A stretch of 64,000 bases of DNA, from assembly GCF_900102085.1 (NCBI RefSeq), contig NZ_FMVM01000008.1, forward strand, positions 241,040 to 305,039, read 5' to 3'. Shown here piece after piece: positions 18,508-30,857 of this stretch (the first letter of the stretch is position 1; every line of letters begins with the position of its first letter). Source of the stretch: Paenibacillus polysaccharolyticus. Its GTDB lineage: Bacteria; Bacillota; Bacilli; Paenibacillales; Paenibacillaceae. The notes beneath the pieces are model-generated. The model was not told where the DNA came from. It did no database searches and saw only the letters and a list, made by a program, of their open reading frames with translations. The position numbers and the translations under genes are program-made.

Positions 18508-18927
18508 TTAAAAATTGTTTTGCATACGTTCCAAGAAATCGGCCAGTGCCTGAATCTCATCTTCACTGAAACCATCCAGAATCTGATGAATATAGTTGGT
18601 TTTCTCTGCTTTATATCCTTCAATCTGTTTGCGCCCATGATCCGTGAGACGAACAAAAGTCACCCGATTATCCTCAGGATTTTTGCGTCTTGTAACCATG
18701 AGGTCAGCTTCAAGTTGTTTCAAGTGACGAGTAATGGCAGCACTATCGATGTTAATGATTTTCTGGAGCATAGATTGGTTGATCTCATCTACCTGATCCA
18801 GCTCGTGCAGAATTTCAAAGCGAGAGGAACTGATCCCGGTACAGCGTTCAAACTTGGGACTGATTTTGTTCCCCAGTACATTCAGCAGATTAATGATCTG
18901 CTCTTCTTTGGAAACCATACGTGTCAT
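18508..18927 (-). CDS. MarR-family transcriptional regulator of the nitroreductase operon
   Basis: 139 residues with a winged HTH: SSSRFEILHELDQVDEINQ, SMLQKIINIDSAAITRHLKQLEAD and the wing RRKNPEDNRVTFVRLTDHGRK. The IDSAAITRHL recognition helix resembles electrophile-sensing MarR proteins. One Cys (FERCTGISSS) sits ahead of the HTH. I chose ATG 18927 because GGGAGGTC lies five bases upstream; the frame extends to 19062 but has no good site there. It is the first gene of the nitroreductase/ABM operon. Three regularly spaced TTGAT-type sites lie about 110-150 bp upstream. Confidence 0.88.
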   Translation of the reverse strand: MTRMVSKEEQIINLLNVLGNKISPKFERCTGISSSRFEILHELDQVDEINQSMLQKIINIDSAAITRHLKQLEADLMVTRRKNPEDNRVTFVRLTDHGRKQIEGYKAEKTNYIHQILDGFSEDEIQALADFLERMQNNF

Positions 18928-19035
18928 GACTAGACCTCCCGGGTGAATCCAATCAACAACGGCGTATGTTAACAAATAATTAAAGTTGCCAGTATACAAT
19001 GCCATTGCTTCATGATTCTGTAGCTCTCTCAATCG

Positions 19036-19077
19036 TTGATGGATCAATAGTTGATACGTCAATCATTGATGGCTCAA
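19036..19077. promoter_or_regulatory. Three 12-bp operators on an exact 15-bp period
   Basis: TTGATGGATCAA (19036-19047), TTGATACGTCAA (19051-19062) and TTGATGGCTCAA (19066-19077) share TTGAT...TCAA and start exactly 15 bp apart. The first is a perfect dyad. They lie upstream of the minus-strand MarR operon and are the likely regulator sites. The surrounding gap, 18928-19355, otherwise holds a Fur-like site and AT-rich sequence. Confidence 0.6.
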
Positions 19078-19232
19078 TTAATATAACATGTCATAGATGA
19101 GAATGCAACAGGTTGAAAAAAAGAAAAAATAGATTTTCTCAAAACCTATCTTAACGTAGATATTCATAAAAAGGAGAGGTTAATAATATAGGTTGTCCCT
19201 AAAAGAATAATTTAACTCGGTATGAGTTTTAT

Positions 19233-19250
19233 TGAGAATTGATTATCATT
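19233..19250. promoter_or_regulatory. Fur-box-like site upstream of the AraC/siderophore regulator
   Basis: TGAGAAT and ATTATCA heptamers are separated by two bases, near the Fur 7-1-7 consensus TGATAAT-N-ATTATCA. It lies about 105 bp before the AraC-type gene. Weaker than the site at 21022. Confidence 0.4.
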
Positions 19251-19355
19251 CAAACTATAATGAAAATAAAAAAGTGTCGGATTTTGCTGATGAAGAGTAA
19301 ATTAGATAATTAATTGGTGAGAAGTAGCGGCTTACCATATGGAAAGGGAGTTATC

Positions 19356-20957
19356 ATGGAGAGAAATGACTGGATTAAACGACTGGAACAATTATATCTT
19401 TCATCTGTTCATATCTGCCAATATGTCGGTATTTCAGGAGAAGCCCAGCACAGGGTATGGAAAAGATTCGCCGTATGCAGAGTAATGGATGGCAAAGGGA
19501 CTTTGACAATTGATAACGTAATGCATACGTTGTCCCGTGACGATTGGTTTGTGCTTAGTCCAGGCATGCACGTGGAGTTACAGACAGATATTGAAGCCCC
19601 TGTCCGAGTGCAACTAATCTTATTTTCCGGTGTTGAACTTGTCCGAACAAACAATGTTTGGCACACGAAGCCGCTTGATTTTCCTATTACGGGTAAGCTT
19701 CAACTTCCAACCAATAGACGAGAAATTCAAGAAATGATGGATCAATTCATCTATACAAACTTTGCTGCAGCCGAATCGGATAACATAGGCAAGAAATATC
19801 TTTTGCACCAGCTACTAATTCAGTTGATGACTAATGTTAAATCGTTTGTTCAACCTCATGTTGCAATGGACTTAGCCATAGATTATATGACACATCACTA
19901 TACGAAGGACATTCGAATGCATGACATGGCCCGCCTGGCAGGGCTTAGTGTGAATCATTTTATAAGAACATTCAAACGTCAGTTTGGGATAACACCGATG
20001 GATTATATTCAGAAACAACGGATGAATCGGGCCAAACAGCTATTGTTTTCTACGGATAAAATCAAGATGATCGCGGAGCAGGTCGGATACAAGGACGAAC
20101 ACTATTTCAGCCGGGTGTTTAAAAAAAATGAAGGTGTTGCTCCAACATTTTATATGAAAAATAAAGTTAACCGTATTGCAACATTGTACTATGGACTGGA
20201 TGATGTTGTTCTAACACTCGGGTTGAAACCTGTGTCGGCTTTATCTTATGTTCAGAGAGTGACTCATCCTACCCTTATGCCTGCACATCAAGCCGATTCT
20301 CCTCAAGGACTTATTCTGGACAGTTCCGGTCAGAACTATAATAAATTGAAGGGATTGCAGCCAGATTTAATCATTACGAGTGACCGTATGGAACCGAATG
20401 AATCTCTGCATCATATTGCTCCTACGGCTATCCTTAAACACACGAATCAAGTAGGCAAAAGTTTGCTTTATATGGCGGATATCATGGGACGAAATGAATA
20501 TGCTATTCGTTGGATTGAACAGCATGCGGATTTAAGCCATGTTCTTCAAAATCGTATTCACTCCGAATGGGGAAAGCAGTCGGCCATGTTTATTCGCGTT
20601 TCCTCCGAATTCTATCGGATGTATGGATTGCATAATCAGACCGGTTCCTTGCTGTATGATGATATGGGATTACATATGCCAGAGAATTACCCAAGCGAAC
20701 AGTGGGCTGTGGAGATGAACATCAATGATGTACAGCTATACAACGCGGATCATCTATTTGTTATGGTGGATCCTACAGCAGAAGCGAGAACTCAATTTCA
20801 ACGTTTGATGAAATCTGATGGATGGATAACATCCAAGGCTGTACAGGAAGGTCGTGTGTATGATGCAGGGGATATGTTCTTCCAAACGCTGGGTCCAACC
20901 GGGCGTGTAAGGGCTATGAAGTATGTGGCCAAGCAGCTTGGTGTTATCGTAGGGTGA
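19356..20957 (+). CDS. AraC-family regulator fused to a siderophore-binding (FeuA-like) domain
   Basis: 533 residues. An N-terminal cupin-like sensor covers ~1-160. Two AraC HTH motifs follow (~165-270: MHDMARLAGLSVNHFIRTFK and IAEQVGYKDEHYFSRVFK). Residues ~275-533 form a periplasmic-binding-protein-like domain (VVLTLGLKPVSAL, KGLQPDLIITSDRME, GRVYDAGDMFFQTLGP). Without a signal peptide, that domain must bind its ligand in the cytosol. This is the Btr architecture of Bacillus subtilis, where ferric siderophore converts the regulator to an activator of feuABC (established). ATG 19356 has GGAAAGGGAG five bases upstream; the longer frame begins with TTG. It precedes a Fur box and a siderophore lipoprotein, presumably its targets. 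Confidence 0.92.
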   Translation: MERNDWIKRLEQLYLSSVHICQYVGISGEAQHRVWKRFAVCRVMDGKGTLTIDNVMHTLSRDDWFVLSPGMHVELQTDIEAPVRVQLILFSGVELVRTNNVWHTKPLDFPITGKLQLPTNRREIQEMMDQFIYTNFAAAESDNIGKKYLLHQLLIQLMTNVKSFVQPHVAMDLAIDYMTHHYTKDIRMHDMARLAGLSVNHFIRTFKRQFGITPMDYIQKQRMNRAKQLLFSTDKIKMIAEQVGYKDEHYFSRVFKKNEGVAPTFYMKNKVNRIATLYYGLDDVVLTLGLKPVSALSYVQRVTHPTLMPAHQADSPQGLILDSSGQNYNKLKGLQPDLIITSDRMEPNESLHHIAPTAILKHTNQVGKSLLYMADIMGRNEYAIRWIEQHADLSHVLQNRIHSEWGKQSAMFIRVSSEFYRMYGLHNQTGSLLYDDMGLHMPENYPSEQWAVEMNINDVQLYNADHLFVMVDPTAEARTQFQRLMKSDGWITSKAVQEGRVYDAGDMFFQTLGPTGRVRAMKYVAKQLGVIVG

Positions 20958-21021
20958 TATATTACACGTAAAGAGAGTGGAATAATCCATGGAAAGCTTG
21001 TTTGCTTTTTTCTACCATAAT

Positions 21022-21040
21022 GATAATGATTATTATTATT
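21022..21040. promoter_or_regulatory. Fur box upstream of the siderophore-binding lipoprotein
   Basis: GATAATGATTATTATTATT matches 16 of 19 positions of the Fur consensus GATAATGATAATCATTATC. It lies 26 bp ahead of the lipoprotein start. Confidence 0.75.
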
Positions 21041-21066
21041 AAGTAGAGAAGGGGAATTAAAACGAA

Positions 21067-22050
21067 ATGCTAAGACAGAGAAGAGCCTATATGATCTTGT
21101 TGTCCCTGCTCATGCTCGTTCTAGTAGCATGTGGTAAGTCGACAACGGAAGCAACAGATGCAACATCTTCAAAACAGGCAACCACGGTGGAAGAGAAGAG
21201 CACACAAACAATTAAACACCTAAAGGGTACTTCGGTTGTACCCAAAAAAATAGAGCGTATGGTTGTGTTATCTGCTGCTTATATTGATCACATGCTTACC
21301 ATTGGTGAGAAACCTGCTGGTGTTAATGTAGAAATACGCTACGGTGGAGATTACTTGCCTTATCTGGCAGATCAGCTTCAAGGGGTTCCAACGGTAGGTT
21401 CGGCAGATAGTCCCAATCTTGAAGCCATTGTTCAGATTGATCCGGATGTGATTGTAATTGAGAGTCGAACAGCTGAAAATTCATATGATCAGTTGGAGAA
21501 AATTGCTCCTACGATTGTATTAGGTGACGATTGGATGGATTACAACGGCGATACAGAGTATTGGACTCAAGATTTACTGACTATTGCTGGAATGTACAAC
21601 AAGGTTGATCTGGCTAAAGAAAAAATCGCGGAAGTAGAGCAACAAGCGGATCAACTTAAAGCTAAAATAGAGCAATTGGATCAGAAGAAACTGGCTTACC
21701 TAAGAGTAAGGGAGAAGAACCTGCAGATTTATGCGGCAACAGGTCACCCAACCAACACGCTCTTGTATCATGATCTTGGGTTTGAACCTTCTGCAGTGAC
21801 ACCTGCAGAACAACGTGAGGATCTGTCTATGGAGAAGATAGCAGATATCGATGCCAATTATGTTGTGCTTGAAGCAGATCCTAATGCCCAGGATTATTTA
21901 AGTAAGATGAAAGAAAGCTCACTTTGGAAAAACGTCCCGGCTGTTGTAACTGGTCAGGTCTATCAAACCGATTCCTTCTGGTTGTTTAAAGGATGGGGAG
22001 CTATAGGACGAATCGAAATATTAAATGAAATTAAAGATATGATTCAATAG
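21067..22050 (+). CDS. Iron-siderophore ABC transporter substrate-binding lipoprotein
   Basis: 327 residues. The N-terminus is a lipoprotein signal ending in the lipobox LVAC, followed by a Thr/Ser-rich linker. The body is a class III helical-backbone binding protein (FeuA/FhuD/BtuF type): RMVVLSAAYIDHMLTIGEKP, then TVGSADSPNLEAIVQIDPDVIV and FKGWGAIGRIEILNEIKD. It captures a ferric siderophore outside the membrane. No permease or ATPase gene is adjacent, so it must share one encoded elsewhere. A Fur box sits just upstream and the AraC/binding-domain regulator precedes it. GGGGAATTAAAACGAA gives the ribosome site. Confidence 0.92.
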   Translation: MLRQRRAYMILLSLLMLVLVACGKSTTEATDATSSKQATTVEEKSTQTIKHLKGTSVVPKKIERMVVLSAAYIDHMLTIGEKPAGVNVEIRYGGDYLPYLADQLQGVPTVGSADSPNLEAIVQIDPDVIVIESRTAENSYDQLEKIAPTIVLGDDWMDYNGDTEYWTQDLLTIAGMYNKVDLAKEKIAEVEQQADQLKAKIEQLDQKKLAYLRVREKNLQIYAATGHPTNTLLYHDLGFEPSAVTPAEQREDLSMEKIADIDANYVVLEADPNAQDYLSKMKESSLWKNVPAVVTGQVYQTDSFWLFKGWGAIGRIEILNEIKDMIQ

Positions 22051-22902
22051 ATGGTACTTTATTCAGGGAATGACCGTGAAGAGATGGTGGCTCTTTTGGA
22101 ATCGTCTTTTGTGACGAGTATCCGTGGGGCCGATGATTCTTCCACCTATGCTTTTGCTGCCAGTGACTTGCTGCATGATGAGAAGAGAGACTTGATATTA
22201 CACCAACAAGCCATACAACAAGGACTCGATCAAGGCGGCACAGGAAGTGTAGCGGTGGGTACCCTTTTTGCCAAACGATATTCGGTATGGGTTATGGCTG
22301 TAATCTCAGCTTGCAGTTTATACGATACTGTTCTAAATATCGAGGATGATGTTGTACGAATCGAATTGAATGGCACGGGCGGCATGCGCTATGAGACCCG
22401 GATGGAAAGAAGTCTAGATAATGGTTCAGGACTGGGGATTGGGGAAAATGTAGCTCCAACTAATGAGGTTTTGGCTCAGCGCAGGACAGAAATTAGTATG
22501 CTACGGGATCGTTTACAGCTACACTTGGGACGTATTTTCCAATCCGTTGCTGCGGCAACAGGAGCAAGCATAAGGGTTATGAATGAACTGGTGGCGCATA
22601 ATGTACAACAATTATTTACACGAGCGATCGAAGATCACGCGATATGGAAGACGGATAAGAGGCTTGAGCTTATTAAGTATGATGCACATGTATGGTTAAA
22701 GGAGTCAACCGATAATACATTTTTCACTCGGTTACAACGCTTTGAACATCCGGAATGGCAGGGCCCTCAGCTTCTGATCCGCAGGTATTGCTGTCTGGCG
22801 TATCAAGTGGGTAGCGGCAGTTCTGCCCATGGCTATTGTAACACTTGTCCAAAACTAGATTCAGAATTGCGATGTCGCATGCTTTTGAAATCGGATGATT
22901 AA
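22051..22902 (+). CDS. FhuF-like [2Fe-2S] ferric-siderophore reductase
   Basis: 283 residues. The C-terminus has C-C then C-x2-C (RRYCCLAYQVGSG...GYCNTCP), the four-cysteine pattern that binds the unusual [2Fe-2S] cluster of FhuF-type reductases. The N-terminal ~240 residues resemble IucA/FhuF-like helical folds only loosely. Its ATG abuts the stop codon of the lipoprotein gene, so the two are probably translationally coupled and both are under the Fur box. The role inferred is release of iron from the imported siderophore in the cytosol. A terminator follows at once. Confidence 0.82.
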   Translation: MVLYSGNDREEMVALLESSFVTSIRGADDSSTYAFAASDLLHDEKRDLILHQQAIQQGLDQGGTGSVAVGTLFAKRYSVWVMAVISACSLYDTVLNIEDDVVRIELNGTGGMRYETRMERSLDNGSGLGIGENVAPTNEVLAQRRTEISMLRDRLQLHLGRIFQSVAAATGASIRVMNELVAHNVQQLFTRAIEDHAIWKTDKRLELIKYDAHVWLKESTDNTFFTRLQRFEHPEWQGPQLLIRRYCCLAYQVGSGSSAHGYCNTCPKLDSELRCRMLLKSDD

Positions 22903-22922
22903 AGAACTTGTTTTATAAAAAT

Positions 22923-22970
22923 ACAGTTACAGTCGGTGTATTTTATTCTCCGAAGGTAGCTGTTTTTTTT
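22923..22970 (+). terminator. Terminator of the iron-uptake operon
   Basis: ACAGTTAC...TCGG pairs with CCGA...TAGCTGT, including one G-U pair, and is followed by eight Ts. Confidence 0.7.
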
Positions 22971-23024
22971 GCGTTAGGGGAAAGGCACTCCAAAATCAAG
23001 GAATTCCTGTGAATTAGGCGGCTC

Positions 23025-26858
<3,834 letters not shown>

Positions 26859-27081
26859 GCACGCAAATTTTAAAGATAGTGATCTTCTTTAGTATGAGGA
26901 AACAAGTATACCTAACTTTTTTAGGTTGAATGACAATTACATTTCTGTTAGCTTCCCCTACTGGATTTCAACTCATATAATAACGCTAATTCTATTCGGA
27001 TATTGCAATGCAACCTAGACATAAGTATGTATGAATGCAACGGAGCCTGTTCTAGATAGATCATGAAAGGGTTGGTGAAGT

Positions 27082-28509
27082 ATGGGCCTCGAAGCTTTGA
27101 ATGAACGTGTGAAGCATGATTTAGCGTATTTATGTTTTGGAGGTACCAGCTGGGTTCGTACAAGAGAGCATGGAGAGGGGCATATCTATGATGTTGTTAT
27201 TGTAGGCGGTGGACAGAGTGGCCTTGGGGCTGCATTTGGACTTTTGCGCGAACGGATCTCGAATATTCTGATCATCGACGAAAATGTGACAGGGCAAGAA
27301 GGGCCATGGGAAACTTATGCACGGATGGTAACGTTGCGGACGCCGAAACATCTAACTTCTATTGATTTGGGTATTCCTTCTCTGACGTTTCGTGCATGGT
27401 GGGAGGCTCAGGAGGGTGTTGAGGGATGGCAGAAGATCGATAAAATTCCTCGCAGAGACTGGATGAATTATTTGCGTTGGTATCGGGAAATCCTGGACCT
27501 TCCAGTACAGAACGAAGTTAAGTTGAACCTCATTGAACCTGGGCAGGATGGAATCCATCGTCTACATGTAACCGAACAAGGAATTCGTGAAAAGCACATT
27601 TTGGCTCGGAAAGTTGTGCTTGCAACCGGTATTCAAGGAGGCGGCGAGTGGCATGTACCCTCACTGATCTCAGATCATCTGCCGCGAGAGTTGTATGCCC
27701 ATACCTCTGAAAAAATTGATTTTGAACAGTTAAAAGGAAAAAAGGTAGCAGTGCTCGGCGGTGGAGCCTCAGCTTTTGATAATGCAAACCATGCGCTATC
27801 CTCAGGTGTGGCTGAAGCTCATGTTTTTGTCAGACGTGAACAATTACCACGAGTCAATCCGATTCGCCAAATGGAACAATCCGGCATGATCGAGCGGTTT
27901 CACGCTTTACCTATAGCTGATAAGTATCAGGTGATATCTCACTTTTTCAAATATAATCAGCCACCTACCAATGATACGTTCAACCGGGCCGCATCTTGGC
28001 CTGGATTCGAGTTGCATCTGGACTCACCATGGTTAAGCGTGCAAGCTACGAATCAAGGAGCAAAGGTTGAAACGGCACATGGAATTTATACGTTTGATTT
28101 TCTTATTGTAAGCACAGGTCTGCTAAGCGATCCCGCTCTTCGTCCCGAACTGCAACTCGTGGAACAGCACATTGCTCGCTGGCAAGATTGTTACGAAGCA
28201 CCGCTGGAAGTTCGAAATGTGCTACTTGATGCACACCCCTTTTTAAGCCCTGGATTTGCAATGACCAGTAAAAGTGAACAGGGAAAAACGCTACTGCATG
28301 GCTTGTTTATATTCAATTATTCTGCACTGGCCAGTTGTGGGTTGTCTGCTTCAGCGATATCCGGCACCAGAAGTGCCATCCCCAAACTGGTTGCAGGTAT
28401 AGCTGATCAATTGTTCCTCGATGACCGGGAGGAGACACTTCGTGGGTTTTATGATTACAATGAGCTGGAATTTACGGAGACGTGGGTGAAACTCCGGGTT
28501 CTTGGCTGA
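27082..28509 (+). CDS. FAD/NAD(P)-binding oxidoreductase, flavin-monooxygenase-like
   Basis: 475 residues with two dinucleotide folds. VVIVGGGQSGLGAA near residue 38 binds FAD and VAVLGGGASAFDNA near 220 binds NAD(P)H. VLATGIQGGGEWHVP and LIVSTGLLSDPA are the ATG-type linkers of this class. Insert blocks such as TPKHLTSIDLGIPSLTF and FVRREQLPRVNP resemble Baeyer-Villiger/N-hydroxylase-type monooxygenases, so an oxygen-transfer reaction is plausible but the substrate is unknown. It has no close operon partner; a terminator follows 20 bp downstream. The collagen gene ends 223 bp upstream, and that gap shows only a weak ACCTAA/TTAGGT hairpin at 26910. Confidence 0.85.
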   Translation: MGLEALNERVKHDLAYLCFGGTSWVRTREHGEGHIYDVVIVGGGQSGLGAAFGLLRERISNILIIDENVTGQEGPWETYARMVTLRTPKHLTSIDLGIPSLTFRAWWEAQEGVEGWQKIDKIPRRDWMNYLRWYREILDLPVQNEVKLNLIEPGQDGIHRLHVTEQGIREKHILARKVVLATGIQGGGEWHVPSLISDHLPRELYAHTSEKIDFEQLKGKKVAVLGGGASAFDNANHALSSGVAEAHVFVRREQLPRVNPIRQMEQSGMIERFHALPIADKYQVISHFFKYNQPPTNDTFNRAASWPGFELHLDSPWLSVQATNQGAKVETAHGIYTFDFLIVSTGLLSDPALRPELQLVEQHIARWQDCYEAPLEVRNVLLDAHPFLSPGFAMTSKSEQGKTLLHGLFIFNYSALASCGLSASAISGTRSAIPKLVAGIADQLFLDDREETLRGFYDYNELEFTETWVKLRVLG

Positions 28510-28529
28510 GGCAATCATATGATATATTT

Positions 28530-28561
28530 CGTGCAGCGAGGGGATGCTGTACGTTTTTTTT
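28530..28561 (+). terminator. Terminator after the flavin oxidoreductase
   Basis: CGTGCAGC pairs with GCTGTACG (one G-U) and is followed by eight Ts. Confidence 0.75.
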
Positions 28562-28642
28562 GTTTTTTTACATTGTGACTTACACTCGGTGTCGATTTAT
28601 TGTAAAATGTCGTTTGGATCATGTTAAAGGCAGGGATAAAAA

Positions 28643-29149
28643 ATGGAACAAAAGAAACAAATAAAACAAATGAATTATGAGCAATTCAGGGCTCATGTGA
28701 AAAAGGCATCACGTATACGCAATGTACCTCTAATTAAAATTGTGGCATTTCAAGAGAAATTTATGAAAATTGAGGAAGTACAGTTCTATGATGTGGAGCA
28801 AAATTATATGAGTGTGCAAGCCTGTAATACGCTGTGGATGAACCTTGAGAACAAATCATTCCGTAATATGGTGTCCCAGCCATTACAGGTCTATCGGCAG
28901 ATGCCCAATCTTGGGCGGCTTTCTTTCGAGAATCTGATCCGTGAATTATATGATACCGCTGTCCCCATTTTGATGGATTATGACCCTGATGAATATTACA
29001 CCCTGGAACAGTTAATTGAGATCCTGGCAACGGATGAGGAGAAGCTAATCGAGCAACTGGAGATGGGAAGATTCAAGGGTGCTTTTATTAACGAAGAAGG
29101 AAAATGGCTCAAATCCAAACCGGAAGTGGAAAGCGCGGAGTTATTGTAG
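28643..29149 (+). CDS. Uncharacterised 168-residue protein
   Basis: I do not recognise a family. The protein is soluble and charged: a Lys/Arg-rich N-terminus (MEQKKQIKQMNYEQFRAHVKKA), a middle section with repeated aromatic and Met residues, and a C-terminus (EYYTLEQLIEILATDEEKLIEQLEMGRFKGAFINEEGKW) that reads like a helix-turn-helix or excisionase-style fold ending in a short beta hairpin. No membrane segment or cysteine pair stands out. GGCAGGGAT lies upstream of the ATG and a terminator follows, so it is a real single-gene unit. Confidence 0.75.
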   Translation: MEQKKQIKQMNYEQFRAHVKKASRIRNVPLIKIVAFQEKFMKIEEVQFYDVEQNYMSVQACNTLWMNLENKSFRNMVSQPLQVYRQMPNLGRLSFENLIRELYDTAVPILMDYDPDEYYTLEQLIEILATDEEKLIEQLEMGRFKGAFINEEGKWLKSKPEVESAELL

Positions 29150-29177
29150 AAATAAGCCGTATTATACAAAAACGTCA

Positions 29178-29225
29178 AAATCCTGCAGCACTGCCACCAG
29201 AAGGGCGATTGTTGCAGGATTTTTA
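29178..29225 (+). terminator. Terminator between convergent genes
   Basis: AAATCCTGCA pairs with TGCAGGATTT across a 25-base loop; Ts follow. It separates the unknown gene from the converging G1 peptidase gene. Confidence 0.65.
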
Positions 29226-29235
29226 ATGACAAGTC

Positions 29236-29919
29236 TTAATGAGCACGACGAACTACAAATCCATCTCTGCAACAATTGGGAGATCCAGGTATCGATAAGA
29301 TACGCTGCCCCTGAATCAGGATTCCTTTATCTCTAGTATAGAAGGCAGGAGGGCGGCCGTTCAGACGACAGTTTCTGAAAGCAACTGGACTAAGACGAGA
29401 CATGGAGGCAATGGAACCACCTACGGAGGGAGCCTCAACGATCCATTCGGCAGAGATTTGAGGGCCTCTATATCGTTGAATGGTTCGGAAAGTCCAGCCT
29501 TTAGTGAGGTTGATCAAGCTAATACACCAGGAATGGCGAGTTAACTTCGTAATGATACCGCGCATGCAGTCACCTGGGCTTACTGGGTTGGGAATCATGG
29601 TTTCGGTTGCCGGAAGAATCTCCCACCAGGCATAATAGACGGGTTTGCCTTGTATCCAATCGTGGGCTGTTCCCGTCTGAATCAGATCTGTGTTTGCGAA
29701 GCCGTCAATGCCGATCCATGCAGAGGAATACGAATTGCGGGAGGAAGGCAGAACATAAGGTACAGTCCAATCAGCAGAAATCCGCCTATAGGGATGAGTT
29801 GTTTTTCTTTTTGCGTAACCGCTCCAATTGAAGGAAATCCAGCCCGAACGCGGGCGTGAAGATTCTTTGGTTGGATGTAACACACAGGGTTTCCGTCGTT
29901 TGATCGTACGATCTGACAT
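29236..29919 (-). CDS. G1-family (eqolisin) glutamic peptidase homologue
   Basis: 227 residues with the blocks of the eqolisin/peptidase A4 fold: NWSGYA, SADWTVPYV, SSAWIGIDGF, DLIQTGTAHDW, YYAWWEILPA and AEWIVEAPSV. The Glu in the last block corresponds to the catalytic Glu of scytalidoglutamic peptidase; I did not locate the partner Gln with certainty. Eqolisins are best known from fungi, with scattered bacterial members. There is no signal peptide here, only a basic N-terminus, which is odd for an acid protease. ATG 29919 is seven bases after AGGTGAT; the upstream GTG/ATG codons overlap that site. No partner genes are adjacent. Confidence 0.8.
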   Translation of the reverse strand: MSDRTIKRRKPCVLHPTKESSRPRSGWISFNWSGYAKRKTTHPYRRISADWTVPYVLPSSRNSYSSAWIGIDGFANTDLIQTGTAHDWIQGKPVYYAWWEILPATETMIPNPVSPGDCMRGIITKLTRHSWCISLINLTKGWTFRTIQRYRGPQISAEWIVEAPSVGGSIASMSRLSPVAFRNCRLNGRPPAFYTRDKGILIQGQRILSIPGSPNCCRDGFVVRRAH

Positions 29920-30058
29920 TGAAGTCATCACCTCTCCGTTGTAGGGACTAGGTTATCAGATGCGTACTATGGACTATTGGATAGGGACACTTGGACAAGA
30001 AAATAAGTCGAACGGTGAAAGTTTTTGAAGGTTTTCGAATTATTTTGAATGAAAATGA

Positions 30059-30086
30059 TTGTTTTTTACGGGATTTATGATACTAT
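30059..30086 (+). promoter_or_regulatory. Candidate promoter of the fructose operon
   Basis: -35 TTGTTT (30059-30064), 16-bp spacer, -10 TACTAT (30081-30086), 22 bp before the regulator start. TGAATGAAAATGATTG just upstream may hold the regulator site (inference). Confidence 0.4.
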
Positions 30087-30108
30087 AGAAGCAGTTGGAG
30101 GAATGCAT

Positions 30109-30855
30109 ATGCTGACTGAAGAACGATATGCTGCAATTGTAGAGCGCTTACATTTACAGGGAATTGTGAAGTTGCAAGAGCTTGTTGATGTGTTGGGTGT
30201 TTCTGAATCCACGATTAGAAGAGATTTGATTGATCTGGAAAGTCGTCAGATGCTCAAACGTATTCATGGTGGTGCTTCACTGGTGAATGAAAAGTCATTA
30301 GAACCAGGCATGGAGGAGAAAACGTTCAAAAACATTCAACAGAAGACAGTGATTGCCCGCCTGGCAGCGCAGGAAATCCAGAACGGGGAGTGCATTTATC
30401 TAGATGCCGGTACAACAACACTCGCTATGATCCCTTTTATAGAAGCCAGGGATGTAACCGTGGTCACCAATGGACTATCCCATGTGGAGGCGCTGGTAAG
30501 CAAACGAATTCGCAGTTACTTGCTGGGTGGCATGATGAAAATTCATACCAAAGCGGTGATCGGCAGTATCGCGCTACAGAACATGGACAATTTCCGATTT
30601 GACAAGTGTTTTCTAGGAAGTAACGGAGTAGATCCGGAAATGGGGTATACAACTCCTGATCCAGAGGAAGCCTTGATTAAGAGGCGTGCACATCAATTGT
30701 CAGGGAAATCTTATGTGCTGGCTGATTCCAGCAAAATCGGGGATATTACTTTTGCCAAATTGTTTGATTTGGAGGAGGCAGATTTGATTACGGAGCGAAT
30801 GCCTGAACATTGGCGTGCAGTAATCACCCAGAAAACTAAAATAATTGAGGGATAG
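30109..30855 (+). CDS. fruR: DeoR-family regulator of the fructose operon
   Basis: 248 residues. The N-terminal DeoR HTH is classical (LTEERYAAIVERL, LQELVDVLGVSESTIRRDLI, LIDLESRQMLKRIHGGA). The C-terminal sensor has the isomerase-like fold with YLDAGTTTLAMIPF, VVTNGLSHVEAL and ADSSKIG. It should repress the operon until a fructose phosphate binds (known for the family). I chose ATG 30109, six bases after GGAGGA; an upstream open frame to 30049 is not translated in my view because its start precedes the promoter. It is followed after two bases by the phosphofructokinase gene. Confidence 0.92.
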   Translation: MLTEERYAAIVERLHLQGIVKLQELVDVLGVSESTIRRDLIDLESRQMLKRIHGGASLVNEKSLEPGMEEKTFKNIQQKTVIARLAAQEIQNGECIYLDAGTTTLAMIPFIEARDVTVVTNGLSHVEALVSKRIRSYLLGGMMKIHTKAVIGSIALQNMDNFRFDKCFLGSNGVDPEMGYTTPDPEEALIKRRAHQLSGKSYVLADSSKIGDITFAKLFDLEEADLITERMPEHWRAVITQKTKIIEG

Positions 30856-30857
30856 CG

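Noticed and set aside
17878..18933. 351-codon plus-strand frame opposite the nitroreductase and MarR genes
   Set aside because: It lies antisense to two well-identified genes, has no ribosome site and no recognisable domain.
18928..19355. CRISPR-like array at the TTGAT sites
   Set aside because: Three 12-bp units with 3-bp gaps are operator-sized; there are no spacers and no cas genes.
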